This document shows positions 36,660-52,345 of a stretch of DNA of 64,000 nt, in pieces. The notes below the pieces were generated by a model. That model saw only the letters and a program-made list of their open reading frames with translations, ran no database searches and was not told the origin of the DNA. Each line of letters opens with the position of its first letter. Position 1 is the stretch's first letter. The position numbers were made by a program, and so were the translations under genes. This DNA comes from Dugong dugon (Eukaryota > Chordata > Mammalia > Sirenia > Dugongidae), in NCBI GenBank assembly GCA_030035585.1, contig CM057482.1, positions 16,293,001 through 16,357,000 of the forward strand, given 5' to 3'.

Positions 36660-37010
36660 CCCCGAGACGATGGCCCTTAGACACCCTTCTAACTTGGAAC
36701 TGAAGCCATTCCCGGAGATCACTTTGCAGCCAAATTATAAACAGGCCTATAAAATAAACAATAACATCCGTGAGGAAAGTGCTCCTTAGAACAATCATCT
36801 ATATGAGACTAAAGGGGCAACATCTACCCAAAAGCAAAGATAAGAAGGCAGGGAGGGGCAGAAAAACCTGACCAATGGAAATGGGGAACTCAGGATGGTA
36901 ATAGTGGGAGTGTTGACGCATTATGGGGATCGCAACCAATGTCATGGACCCATTTGTTTATAAACTATTGAATAAGAAACTAATTTATTCCGTAAACCTT
37001 CACCTAAAGC
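36660..37010 (+). mobile_element. L1 3' UTR fragment
   Basis: Aligns by eye with 21630-21970, the 3' UTR of the L1 at 15.7 kb (GATGGCCCTTAGACACCCTT, AAAGCAAAGATAAGAAGGCA, GAATAAGAAACTAATTTATT). No coding part. Confidence 0.85.
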
Positions 37011-37019
37011 ATCTTTTGT

Positions 37020-38210
37020 TTTTAAATCTTATAAAATTTATTCCAATATTTAACTTAAAGTGAAAAGGACACTTTTTCTAAGCAGACAGGTTCTTTTAAT
37101 ATCATGCATTATCTGTTTTTACACCTTCATTTTAAGAAAAATACGATTAGGTTCAGTTTAATGAGTGCTAAAGATTTAAGCTCAGAGGGATGTACTTCAT
37201 GCTCCAAGTGTATAAAATGCAAACTGACATGCTAATGATACCAGTAACCACTAAGTATTCCACAATTCTAGAAGGGAAAACAGGACAATACAGTCAAAGG
37301 TCTATAAACTTCCAAGTGGCATTGTGAATCCTTAGCACAAACGAAACAAAACGGGAAAATATACCTAATAAACATACAAAAACACATATTATAAAGCTGA
37401 AAACACACTTCGTACTACAAAGAAGTTGAACAATGTAACGGAAAATACCAGTCATTTTTGTCATTTATTGTTAAAAATTTGTTTTAATTAAATCGTTAGA
37501 AATAATGTAAGACAAAGTAATCTCTCTTTTTCTATGAGCTTGCAAATCTTATATTTTATTAAACAACTCAAATATCATGTCTTCTGAATGTATTCTCTTT
37601 TATGAATTGGGAATTAAAAAACCTATTTCCCCCACAATTTCCTTTATATCTAAGTAAATCATCCTAGACACAGTCAGGTGGAGAGAAAGGTACAATTCTG
37701 AATTAACTCAAAAGCAAAGACATAAACCAGTATTCTCATAAAAAGAATATAATCTTCGGGAAAATCTGTGTTAAATCACCAAATTCCATTTTAATTACAA
37801 GTGAGCAACCGGGCAGTTTGAGTATTACGTCTCCTTTACATTTCTGTCTTTTCATGACTCTTTAAATAGCATTTTCTTTTAATAATAAAGAATTTAGATG
37901 GCATTGTCATTCTTCTAATTTTCCAAATTATCTCAATCTCAACATCTGGCGGCAGGCTGTTTGCCAAGATCTCTGTTCTGCCAACTTACCAGGGGCCTTG
38001 ACTATTCTTAGCATGCACGCTGAGGTCGGGCAGATCAATACCGAAGGGATGGGTCCCGCGTGAATCTGCACCACAGGCAATATTTACATGGCCCAACACG
38101 ACAACCACCTCCCCAATTTCACGGTCTCCAAGCTCACCACCCATTTAGGGTTTTGTCTTTACAAGTACTCCCGATTCCGTCATTGCCTCACTCTGAAATC
38201 AAAATCCTAA
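37020..38210. other. Unique sequence next to the CpG island
   Basis: Non-repetitive AT-rich DNA in proximal intron 1 of UACA. No exon or strong regulatory site is evident by eye. Such promoter-proximal intron sequence is a reasonable place for enhancers, but that is inference. Confidence 0.4.
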
Positions 38211-38786
38211 CTTGGTAACACGCCGACGGCGGCCAGCCCACCAAGTCCCGCCAGGCTGGCAGTGCCGGAGTCTCAGATGCAAGAACGCGCCACGAAGGGA
38301 CCCCGGAGGTCCGGAGTCCCGAGCAGAGGCTTCACCTCTGCCCCGGGGACGGAGGGGCGCCCGCCTCGGCCCCGCGGGGCCCGGCCGGGGCAGAACAGAC
38401 GTGGGGCGGGGGGGGCACCAGGGAACAGCCAGGCTTGGGGGATAATCCAGAAACTCCGGATTTAAGAGGAGGGGGAAATTTCATCCCGAAGCACAGGGGC
38501 TTCGTCCATAAATTCGGAAACCTGGGAGTGAGGGGCGGGGAAAGGACCCGCAGAGGCCCGGGTGCGGCAATGGGGTGGCGGGGAGGGTCCCCACGATCCG
38601 CAGGCTGACGCGGAGCTCCCGGCTTGAGGGAGGAGCCGGGAGCGCAGGAGACGCCAGGGCCGACAGAGCGGGACAAGCAGAAGGGAAGACGAGGACTACG
38701 GCGCGCGAATTTTGGGACAGAGAGCCCCGGGGTTCGCGGGAGGGAGCGCCGGGAAGCCCAGACGCGCAGGGGGCCGCGGGACTCAC

Positions 38787-38867
38787 CGCGCTGGCTGCGG
38801 CGGCGGAGCCAGACGACGCGGGGCCGGGAGCGTCCTGCCTCCTCAGACGCGACTTGAGGCTCTTCAT
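38787..38867 (-). CDS. UACA: UACA first coding exon
   Basis: Encodes the first 27 residues of the long UACA isoform, MKSLKSRLRRQDAPGPASSG then SAAAASA, followed at 38786 by GTGAGT, a consensus splice donor in phase 0. From memory the human protein starts the same way apart from a few substitutions, and its next exon opens the ankyrin-repeat region with HAADW. UACA is a large cytoplasmic and nuclear protein with N-terminal ankyrin repeats and a long coiled coil, linked to apoptosome and stress-induced apoptosis control. The ATG has G at -3 (TTGGCCATGA), a good context. The next exon is not in the window as far as I can see, so the gene runs off its left end. A second, shorter isoform known in human uses another first exon, which I did not find. 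RAI14 has a similar MKSLK start but diverges after it. Confidence 0.93.
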
Positions 38868-39050
38868 GGCCAACTCTCGGCGGTCCCGCTTCCGGCGGGC
38901 GCGGCGCCCCTCAGCCGTGCGCGAACCTCGGTCTGTAAGCAGCAAACGCGGGAAGAGGAGGCGGTGGCTCAGGAGTACCGGCCCCACCTGCCACCTAGGG
39001 CCCGGGGCGGCCGTAGGCTCCCGACTTGCGGCGGGGCTACCCTCCCGCAG
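38868..39050 (-). promoter_or_regulatory. UACA: UACA 5' UTR and core promoter (inferred)
   Basis: GC-rich sequence directly upstream of the start codon. The frame of UACA stays open leftward of the ATG through this region to 39260 on the minus strand, but its far end is GTG and no upstream in-frame ATG is present. The transcription start is probably in this interval; its exact place cannot be read from the sequence. Confidence 0.6.
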
Positions 39051-39097
39051 CCAATCGGCCCGCGGGCCTGGCGGAGGTTGGGCCGGATCCAGCCAAT
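39051..39097. promoter_or_regulatory. Paired CCAAT boxes
   Basis: CCAATCGG occurs twice, at 39051-39058 and 39093-39100, 42 bases apart and about 185 and 230 bases upstream of the UACA ATG. Both read CCAAT on the plus strand (ATTGG toward the gene). The spacing of four helical turns fits paired NF-Y sites. Confidence 0.65.
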
Positions 39098-39330
39098 CGG
39101 AATCCTGGAAGGGGAGGGACTTCCCTTTAACATTTAGTAACACCCTTCTTCTCCCGCCTGGAGAAAAAGTTTTGAACCTGCTGCTGGGGGAGCGGCGGAG
39201 GTGGGCAGCTGGGGGCGTGGAGTGGCGCGGAGGGCTGGGCTCCCGGCTGTCGGCGGCCACCTACTTGGGTGGTGGAGCTCAGGGTCTAGAGAAAGCACGT
39301 CCAGCGTATACCGACTCTCAGCTTTCCACC

Positions 39331-39336
39331 CACGTG
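39331..39336. promoter_or_regulatory. E-box CACGTG
   Basis: Palindromic CACGTG at the upstream edge of the CpG island. It is a candidate site for bHLH factors (MYC/USF type). A six-base word alone is weak evidence. Confidence 0.35.
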
Positions 39337-39339
39337 CGC

Positions 39340-42300
39340 TTTCCCAGATAAAGTTCTCGTCCGTCTGATTCCAGAAGTGACTCTTGGTTACTCTTTATCT
39401 GCACGCGAACCTGCTAGAAAGAGCAATTTCCCTTCGCTGTCCCGCTGTTGTACTACACAAATCTCAGTAGCTGGAAGCAATCCCACGCATCAGAAACCCC
39501 TGAAACAAACAACAGGAATAGTACAGAAGGACATGCAGTTAAGAACAGACTTTGAAAAACATTTTCATAAATCAGAGGACTTGTTAGATGCTCAATAATT
39601 ATTTATTGAGTGAAGGACCCATTGCTTTGAAGAGAAAGAAATGGAACGGGGAAAAAAGTGTGCCATTAATGAAAAATGGCTCATATAGCCAAAGTGAAAT
39701 AAGAAGTTGTCAAAGAAAAATGATTATGGCTTTGTCTTAAAAAAAAAAAAAAATTCCTATAGAAACACAAGCATATGATGAAATTCGTTAGTCATCCTAC
39801 CCAGAAATCTGGATTAATAAAAATTATTTAAAGGCAGGATGAAGAAATAGACAGGTGAGCAACACCCAATAATTTGCTGTTAATATGACGTTGTCAAAAA
39901 TCTTTCTTGGAGTCAATTTTTTCCAGCAAAATGTTTGTTCTAGCATGCGCCCATTTGAAAAAACAAACAGTCCATGTTTCTGACTAACAAAGGGCTCTTT
40001 TTGTCTGAAAGGTCAGTTGCTCTCTTTAGCATTTCCGTAAAGTAACTCAACGTTTTATACTGTAAGAAAGTTTTCAGAATTTTCTTGAAGAGGCAGCATT
40101 TAAAAACTGCATTAACTCTTAACAAACTGTAAACAATAACTAACTGCCTGAGAAAATCATTAAATTTTCTCTTGATTAGTTCTATGGAAGGAAGTTTTCT
40201 TTGACTCCTCCCCCTTCTTCAGGATCCACAGCCAGTCAGTTCTTCTTGGCTCTTTATAGAGTGTGTGGATGGTCAGTTACCCTCTGTCCTCACTGCCACT
40301 GCACAGCTAAAATTATCTCACACCTGGACCAGCCAGTCTCCCAAATTCCAGTCTCTCTTCTCTCTAATCATCAATAAATCACCAATTATCATCAAAAAAA
40401 TCTTACAAAATGTTTATTCCTCATTCACAAACATTCAGCAGCTAATGAACGAAATCTAACTAACTCCTTTACTTGGCATTTAAGGTTCTACTACATGAAC
40501 CAAAACAGATTCTCAAACTGATACTACAAGTAAATTACTCTTTAGCCTATTCCTCAAAAATATGGTACAACTTTCAATTTCCACATCTTTATGCACACTA
40601 ATCCCTCCTCCAACAATTTTTCGCCCATCTACATTCAGCTAACAAAATCCTGTTCCTCCCAAGGGTGATTGAAAGGGGGCACAAAGGGAGTTCTGGAGCA
40701 CTATACTAGTCAATCTAGAACCCGGTGATATAAGCAGTGTGTTTAGTTGGTGAAAATCCAGTGAACCTGTACTCTTATGTATGTGTTATACCTTAATAAA
40801 AAGTTTGTTTTTTTTTTAATCCTACATCTGTTCTAAGTGACCTCCTCTCTAAAAGAGCCTTCCATGATCACTCAGTTAGACGTGATCTCCCCATCCTCCA
40901 AATAGGTAGGGCAAATTGTACCTCTCATATGGTACTAACACATATGTTCTGAACAAGCCTTATTTGAATTCCTTAAAATACACATCATGTAATAGGTTTT
41001 CTATAAATATTTCTGAATGGACTCATGCATTCTTTTTAGTTATTACAGTGAATTATGGTTGTTGGTTTCATATATTCATGTGACACAGGATTAGGATTCT
41101 CACCTCTATTTTGAGCCAAAGTAAAATGATCTAGGGCTGAGGTGCTGTCAAATACTTGTACCTAAATCAACTCATTTGTTCTGGATTTCAGATGAACACT
41201 CATTCACCATCTAATCCCCTGGCTGAGTCCTAAATGTTAACTGCCTTACAGTAGTGCTGTGTTTCCCTCTGGTTAATTACTTACTGAGTTACTAGTTGCA
41301 GCCTTGTGTTGTCCTGGATGTCTCTGTAGCATCCAAGTTACCAAAGCCCTGGTGACTGGCCTCTTTTCAGTTGTTACTGCATAGAGCAAAGGAAACAAAC
41401 AGAGTTACAACTACAGCTTGCATCCGGTTCCAAAAATGTTGGGAAAGTTATTTTATGAACTGTCTGCATGATGTTCCCATGGTGTCTGTGTCCAGTGGCC
41501 TTTATGGATTTTTCCTGGCTAGAAACTTGATAGCTGATGCTTGCTTATTCCCACTTGAGAGTAACTAAATATATAGCACTGATTTGAATATACAGTAGAC
41601 GTTTTTATATTGATATGGAAGCCCCCTACATGCAGTGAAGTCTCTATTATTAGCATTCAGCCAGACAGGTCTTATTTTGTTTTGTTAACTATTATCATTA
41701 TTTATTTTTATCTTTCCTTCAGGAGCAAAAGGTGCTTGTCAAACCTAGATGAACTTTTGTTATCATACTGAATCTATATGAAGTATTTTTTGTTGGGTTT
41801 CTTATCTTTTACAATATATGAAGACAGGAAGGATTGTGCATGTTTTACATTATATTAATAGGTTATATAGGCTCATGGTAAAGAAATCTCAAATAATACA
41901 AAGAGAAAAGTCAGTCTCCTTACTACCACTGTCCCCTGACCCCTGCTGTCAAGGAGCTTGTTATCTAGATTAGGAAATAAAGCCAACATATGTAACTCAG
42001 TTGGAGCACGACTACTTAACAAACTGTATAGCAGGATTGCAGGTGTGGGTGATATTCAGGGAAGGAAAAGATCAGACGATAAGGTTGCGACGGGAGGGTA
42101 CCCAAGGTTGGGCAGAGCATCAGTGAATGCACATAGGTGAGATGGGACCCAGTGGAGGCAGAGGATACCCAGGAGACCTGCAGACAGGGGAAGGGAGCAC
42201 AGTCGGCAGATGGTCACTGATAACAATGAAATGGTAATGACGACAATGATGATAGACAACTCCTCATAAGGTGGAGAATAAGAATTAACTCAAAAAAAAC

Positions 42301-42435
42301 CTAAAATGTACAGATAAAATGATTACTTTTCAAAGAGGAATGCCATTTCCATTGACTTATCTCTTCGTTTTCAGTTTCCTACCACTCATGGTAGCCCCAG
42401 GGAACCCAGCCAACAAGCCGGTCAATAATTCCATA
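39340..42435. other. Upstream flank, mostly unique
   Basis: No gene seen. A weak MIR/L2-like word lies at 39590-39610. An old L1 3' end lies at about 40680-40820 (TATACCTTAATAAAAAGTTT). A degraded LINE piece lies near 41860-41950. Short open frames (for example 41371-41568) have no recognisable domain. Confidence 0.45.
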
Positions 42436-43847
42436 GAGAAGGAGGCAGGGCCAAGACGGCAGAGTAGTCAGTTGCTTCCTGTGGTCCCTCTTTCAACAAA
42501 GACTGGAAAAAACAAGTGAATCAATTATATAAGACAGTCTAGGAGCCCTGAACATCAAAGGCAAAGTTGAGGAATCAGACTGAGCAGCAGGGGGAGGGAG
42601 AGATGGTTCAGAGGCAGCGAGGAGTTGCAAGACTTGACCCAGCAGTAACCGGTACCCTGCAGCCTGCACTCCCAGTAAGTCAAGCAGTGGCTCCAAATGC
42701 ATTTTACACATCTGGAGAGACAGAGAGCCAGAGCATCTACTCAAGTCTCCAGAACCAGTGGAAAGCAGGGCTCAGTCAGCAAAAGCTGAGTACATGCATC
42801 TAAGCTACCGCCCAGATCAAAAAAACGCCCCCTTTGGGAAAAACCTCTCTGACACTTACCTGCCCCCACCCTGCTCTGCACCAGGCTGGCTTCAGCCATT
42901 GCCGCATCCTCTGGAAGGGAAATAAGGACTTGTCACACTCCTGAGCCATTCTCCCAGCCATGGAGAGGGAACAAATTAATACACAGAGTAAGTAATCTGC
43001 CAGCCCCCCTAAGCCGGGAATTTAGGGTAGGTGCAGCTCCTTTGCCTAGGCACAGGCATAAGGGGTCCATAGACTTTGAATGCCTTTCACCCCTGTATAG
43101 ACTTATGTGGGCCCATTTCAACAGCACAGGCCCTCATTAGCACAGTACAACAGGGTATATACCTGAAGCCTAACTTCAACTGTCAGCTATATGGTGGAGT
43201 GGGCAGATTCATGACATTTGATGCCACTTTGCCCATTAAGCAGGGTCCTCACCTACCCATGTCAGGGGCCTGAGGACTGGTGGCTCCACCCATGCCACCT
43301 AGCCACCCACAACAGGGGTCCAAGAATAAATGGTGCCTCCCAGTCCTTACACCAACAGCACTGGGTGCCCGTAGTCTGGCTGCAAAACCGACCAACAATG
43401 CACTCTAGGGCACAGGGACACGATTTCCTCCCAGACACTCAGAGGCAGCCGCTAGCCCCTTGCCTTTCACAGCATGTGACCCCCTACTTCAGCCAGATAC
43501 CTGTGCCTACACCAATCACTCTGCCCATCTAGCACTGTAGGTGAGAGCCTGTACCACACAGTTGATGACCGACTACCTGGACACATGAGCTGAATCCATA
43601 TAAGAAAAGTAAACAGACTCCTGGGATCATGTACCTAGTAACAGATCTAATCACCTGGTGACAGGATGTTAGAGCTTCAAAGGTGCCAATAATCAAACTA
43701 GCTCACACAAGCAGCCTATTTCAGCATATTAAAACAAAACAAAACAAGAAGCTACAACACAGTAAGCAAACATAAAATAAATAAAGATAATAAGTAAGTG
43801 ATGCTCGGAGACAACAGGCAATATAAACTCACATAAAGCGACACACT

Positions 43848-44799
43848 ATGATGGCTTCAGCAAGCTCCCAAAACAAAGAATTGAGAAATTTTCCAGAGGA
43901 AGAGAACTTCTTGGAATTACTGAAGGTAGAATACAAAGGATTAATATACAGGAGATCAGGCAAAATGCAGAACAAGCCAAGGGCCACACGGACAAAGCAA
44001 TATAGGAACTTAACAAGATTAGAGAAGAGCATAATGACAAATTTAACAGGCTACAAGAATCCATAGAGATACAGCAAACAGAAATGCAGAAGATTAACAA
44101 TAAAATTTCAGAATTAGACAACTCAATAGAAAGTCATAGGAGCAGAATTGAGGCAATGGAAGTCACAATTAGTGAGACTGAAGATAAAGCACTTCACACC
44201 AACTTATTTGAGGAAAAATCTGATAAAATAATTTTAAAAAATGAAGAAACTCTAAGAATTATGTGGGACACCATCAAGAGGAATAACTTACGAGTGATTG
44301 GAGTGCCAGAATTGGGAGGGGGGAGGATAACAGAAGTACAGAGAGAATTGTTGAAGATTTGTTGGCAGAAAACTTCCCTGATATCATGAAAGATGACAAG
44401 ATATCTATCCAAGATGCTAATCGAACCCCACATAAGGTAGATCCCAAAAGAAAGTCACCAAGACATATTATAATCAAATTTGCCAAAACCAAAGATAAAG
44501 AGAGAATTTTAAGAGCGGCTAGGAATAAACGAAAAGTCATCTACAAAGGACAGTCAATAAGACTAAGCTCAGACTACTCAGCAGAAACCATGCAGGCAAG
44601 AAGGCAATGGGATGACATATATAAAGCCTTGAAGGAAAAAAACTGCCAGCCAAGAATTATATATCCAGCAAAACTGTCTCTCAAATATGATGGTGAAATT
44701 AGGGCATTTCCAGATAAACAGAAGTTTAGGGAATTTGCAAAAACCAAACCAAAATTACATGAAATACTAAAGGGAGTCCTCCAGTTAGAAAATCAATAA
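43848..44799 (+). pseudogene. L1 ORF1 (two frameshifts)
   Basis: L1 ORF1 encodes the RNA-binding chaperone that forms a trimer on L1 RNA. Three overlapping frames make up the gene: N-terminal part 43848-44066 starting MMASASSQNKELRNFPEEEN, a coiled-coil part 44084-44389 (KINNKISELDNSIESHRSRI, NLRVIGVPE), and the RRM and C-terminal domain 44359-44799 (SPRHIIIKFAKTKDKERILR, SAETMQARRQWDDI, QPRIIYPAKLS). A shift lies just before 44084 and another near 44351-44358. Apart from these the protein is well preserved, so decay is fairly recent. Confidence 0.92.
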
Positions 44800-45231
44800 C
44801 ACGAGATAACAAACTAAGGCTAGAACACAGGTCAGAGCAACCAGATATTGACCCAGATAGAGAAGACACAAAAACACATCAAAGCTGAAATGCTGAAAAT
44901 AGGGAAACAGAGAGGTCAATATTTAAAAGATGACAACATTAAAACAAAAAAGAGGGACTAAAAAATGTAGTCATAGATCTTTCATACGGGAAGAAAGACG
45001 AGGCAATATAAAGAAATAAAAGACCGGTTTAAAAGTAGAAAAATAAGGGTAAATATTACAGAAACTAACAATCCTACAAGTCAACATAAAAAACCAGAAA
45101 AATGTAAAGACTCAGTAAATACAAAATCAACAACAATGAAAAAGATGAAAAAAAATAAAGAAAAACAACTCAGCACAGAAAATTAAATGGAACAAAGAAA
45201 CTGTCAACAATACACAAAACAAGACATCAAA

Positions 45232-48911
<3,680 letters not shown>

Positions 48912-50069
48912 ATTTATTCAGTCATAGAAGGGCAAATATTGTATAAGACCACTATTATAAGAACTCAAGAAAAGGTTTAAACACAGAAGAAAACATTCTT
49001 TGATGGTTACGAGGGTGGGGAGGGAGGGGGAGGGTTATTTACTAACTAGATAGTAGATAAGAATTATCTTAGGTGAAGGGAAGGACAGCACACACTACAG
49101 GGGAAGTCAGCACAACTGGACTAAACCAAATCTAAGAAGTTTCCTGAATACAATCAAACACTTTGAGGGACAGAGTAGCAGGGGTAGGGGCCTGGGAACC
49201 ATGCTTTCAGGGGACATCTAGGTCAACTGGCATAACAAAGCTTGGTAAGAAAATGTTCTGCATCCTACTTTGGTGAGTGGCGGCGTCTGGGGGTCTTAAA
49301 ATCTTGCAAGCAGCCATCTAGGATGCATCAATTGGTCCCAACCACCTGGAGTAAAGGAGAATGAAGAACACCAAAGACGCAAGGAAAGTAGTAGCCCAAG
49401 AGACAGAAAGGGCCACATAAACCAGAGACTTCATCAGCTTGAGACTAGAAGAACTAGATGGTTCCTGGCTACCACCAATGACTGCCCTGACAGGGAACAC
49501 AAAAGAGAGTCGCTGATGGAGCAGGAGAAAGGTGGGGTACAGAAGTCAAATTCTAATAAGAAGACCAGACTTAATGGTCTGACTGAGACTGGAGAGACCC
49601 TGGAAGGCATGGCCCCCGGATTCCCTATCAGCCCAGAACTAAAACAATTTCTGAGGCCAACTCTTCAGACAGGGATTGGATTGGACTGTGGGACATAAAG
49701 TAATACTTGTGAGGGGTGTGCCTCTTAGCTCAAGTAGATACAAGAGACTAAATGGGCAGCTTCTGTCCAGAGGAGAGATGGGAAGGCAGAGAGGGTCAGG
49801 AGCTGGTTGAATGGACATGGGGAATCAGGGGTAGAAAGGAGGAGTGTGCTGTCACAGTATGGGGAGAGCAGTTAGGGTCACATAACAATGTATGTATAAA
49901 TTTTTCTATAGGAGACTAACTTGAAATGTAAACTTCATTTAAACTACAACAATAAAAAAAAATAAAAGTTAGCTTAAAAAAAAAAAAGCAGAGTTGCAAA
50001 TAGCAATATTAAAAACAAGAAGAATTAAATAACACAAGAGTTTGTGACAGAAAATTCATTCATTCATTC

Positions 50070-51490
50070 ATTTAATAAACATTTATTGAATACCTATAAA
50101 AGGCAGGCATTGTTTTGAGTCTTTGGAATTCATCATTGTTCCCAAAGGACATAGATCCCTGCTATTCCCCCAAATATCCATATGGCTTATTCCCCCACCT
50201 CCTGTAAGTCTTTGTATAAATGTCACCTTTTCAAGGAGGCCTACCTTGGCCTCTTCTGCCTTCCCCTATCCTGAACACTTCTAGACACCACCCCCTCGGC
50301 AATTTTTTTTTCCATAATGCTTACCACATTCTGACATACTAAGTAGATTAAATAGCATATTAGAGAGTGATAAGTGCCAGTATGACTGGAACACAATGAG
50401 AAAGGACAAGAGATGGAGACAATCTGAGAGACATAAGAAGTGAATGGGCAATTGCTAGATCACATAGAGCTTACTATGCTATTGTAAGGGCTCAGGCTTT
50501 TTCTCTGAGGAACATGGAAAAGATGACAGGGTTTTGCAGTAATCCGGGTGAGAGGCAGTAATCCAGGACAGTAGCAGTAGAAGTAGTGAGAAGTGATCAG
50601 CTTCTAAACATATCCCAAATGTTGAGCCAATATGGATGGACAGATGTGGAATATAAGAGAGAGTCAATGATGAATCCAAGCACTTGGAAGGACAGAGTGT
50701 CATCAACTGAGATGGGAAAGACTGTGGGTGGAGCAGGTTTTGAGGGGGATGGGCTGGAAAGATAAGGAGTTCAGTACTGGGCATGTTTAGCATGAGATGT
50801 CTATTACATATCCAAGTGCAGATGACAAGTAGGAAGTTGGATATATAAATCTGAAGTCTGGGAGAGAGGTCTTGGATGGAGAGAGAAATTTGGGGGTCAT
50901 CAGCATATAGTAGGTATGACACTATATGAGGTCTCCAAAAGAGGAAATATAAATATAGAAAAGAGGGCCAAGGACTGAGTCCTGGGCCACTCCATTGGTA
51001 ACAGGTTTTGAGAAGATACCAAAAATCAAACCAAACCCATTGCTATTGAGTCGATTCCAACTCATAGCCACACTATAGGATAGATTAGAACTGCCCCATA
51101 GGGTTTCCAAGGCTGTAATATTTACTAGAGCAGACAGCCACATCTTTCTCTGGTGGAGTGGATGGTTTTTGGTTAGCAGCTGAGCATTTAACCCTGAGAA
51201 GATAAGGAACCTGCACAGGAGACGGAGAAGTGGCAAACAGTGAAGAAGGAGGAGGACCAGAACAGTGTGGAGTCCCGCAAGCCAAGCGAAAAAAGCATGT
51301 CAAGGAGGAGGGTGTGGTCAGCTGTATCAATGCTGCTAAATAGTTGTGCAGGTAAAGACTGAAAGTTACCATTGGATTTAGCATCGTGGAAGTCACTGCT
51401 GACCAGGACCACAGGCAAGTGGTAAAGATGGGGTAATAGTTACAAAGGCTGATTATAGTGGCTTTAAGAGAAAATAGAAGCAGAGGAATT
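50070..51490. repeat. Ancient interspersed repeat, split by AfroSINE
   Basis: Starts with TTCATTCATTCATTTAATAA near 50060, then a long purine-rich non-coding body: AAGTGCCAGTATGACTGGAA, GATGGGAAAGACTGTGGGTG, GAGATGTCTATTACATATCC, GTCATCAGCATATAGTAGGT. A related body occurs at 55500-55995, so this is a dispersed family. Minus-strand frames at 50479-51501 are by-products. An AfroSINE splits it at 51030-51192. Confidence 0.6.
51030..51192 (-). repeat. AfroSINE
   Basis: Reverse copy: CAAACCCATTGCTATTGAGT, AGAACTGCCCCATAGGGTTT, ending in GTTAGCAGCTGAGCATTTAA. The outer head is lost, and a small deletion lies near 51165. Confidence 0.88.
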
Positions 51491-51699
51491 GGAGGCTGCA
51501 AGAATACACACTTCCTTCAAGTAGTTTTGCTGCAGAGAGGAGTGAGTAAATGGAGTAGTAGCTGGTGGAGAAAATAAGATCAAGAGAAGTTTTTCTAAGA
51601 TGGGAGAGATTAACAGCATGGCTCCAAATAAATTTTATATACATAACTTCATGCACACACCTCAAGCTTAGCACTTTTATCGTACTATTTACAGGTCTC

Positions 51700-51778
51700 T
51701 CTCCACCAATATATTGTAAGCTTCTTGAGGACAGGGACCTTGTTTTATTCAACTTTTTATGCTCACAGGCTAAGCCAG
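51700..51778 (+). repeat. L2/MIR-type 3' end
   Basis: GTAAGCTTCTTGAGGACAGG followed by GACCTTGTTTTATTC is the common end of L2-family elements. Confidence 0.65.
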
Positions 51779-52140
51779 TGTATTAACTTTCTATTGCTGC
51801 TGTAACAAATCGCTACAAACTTAGTCATTTAAAACAACGCAAATCTGTTATCTACCAGATCTGTACATTAGAAGTCTGACATAGGTCTCACTAGGCTAAA
51901 GTCAATGTGTTGCCATGTAAACATATTCACAGGTTCTGGGGATTAGGATGTGGACGTGTTTTGAAAACCAAAACCAAAACCAAATCCATTGCTGTCAAGT
52001 CACTTCTGACTCATAGCAAACATACAGGACAGAGTAGAACTGCTGCATAAGGTTTCCAAGGAGCAGTCGACCTTCTGGTTAGCAAACACTTAACCACTGT
52101 GCCACCAGGGACATTTTGGGTGTTTATTATTTAGCCTACA
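51779..52140 (+). mobile_element. Old mammalian repeat split by AfroSINE
   Basis: The left end (GTGTATTAACTTTCTATTGC, TGCTGTAACAAATCGCTACA) and the inner part (AACATATTCACAGGTTCTGG) are wording of a common ancient repeat; the end lies near 52138. An AfroSINE lies at 51975-52112 in reverse orientation (CCATTGCTGTCAAGTCACTT to GTGCCACCAGGG), with a deletion in its body. Host family not named. Confidence 0.65.
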
Positions 52141-52345
52141 CACCCATTAACTGACACATAGATCAAATGTTTGAAACACACACCTTACGCGTTCTTCCTC
52201 CTGGCATTCAACCATCACCCTTAACTGTTCCCAAATTTTCCATCACCCTTAACAGAAACTCAGTGTCCCCTAAGCATTGTGTCTTCCTTTCCCCCTCCCT
52301 CCTGCCCACCCCTGGTAACCATTAATAAGCTTTGGTCTCTATACA
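52141..52345 (-). mobile_element. Old L1 3' UTR fragment, minus
   Basis: CCCACCCCTGGTAACCATTA with preceding C/T-rich wording is the reverse of L1 3' UTR sequence. Confidence 0.55.

Larger units (their letters stand above)
38215..39265. promoter_or_regulatory. UACA: CpG island, UACA promoter region
   Basis: About one kilobase rich in G, C and CpG in an otherwise AT-rich window. It covers the start of intron 1, exon 1, the 5' UTR and the upstream promoter of UACA. It has GC-box words (GGGGCGGGG at 38532-38540) and two CCAAT boxes upstream of the start codon. No TATA box is evident at a suitable place, so dispersed initiation is likely. Open frames over 250 codons on both strands (38481-39260 minus, 38575-39351 plus) are expected from the base composition. 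Confidence 0.92.

Noticed and set aside
1-38780. UACA exon 2 or the alternative first exon of the short isoform
   Set aside because: I looked for minus-strand sequence encoding the expected HAADW start and the short-isoform start and saw none. A translated search would be needed to be sure, since the exons are short.
39331-39336. CACGTG as a proven MYC/USF site
   Set aside because: One six-base word is too weak; listed only as a low-confidence candidate.
38575-39351. Plus-strand 258-codon open frame across the CpG island
   Set aside because: It is antisense to UACA exon 1. Its low-complexity R/G/A/P composition reflects the GC content, and it has no recognisable domain.
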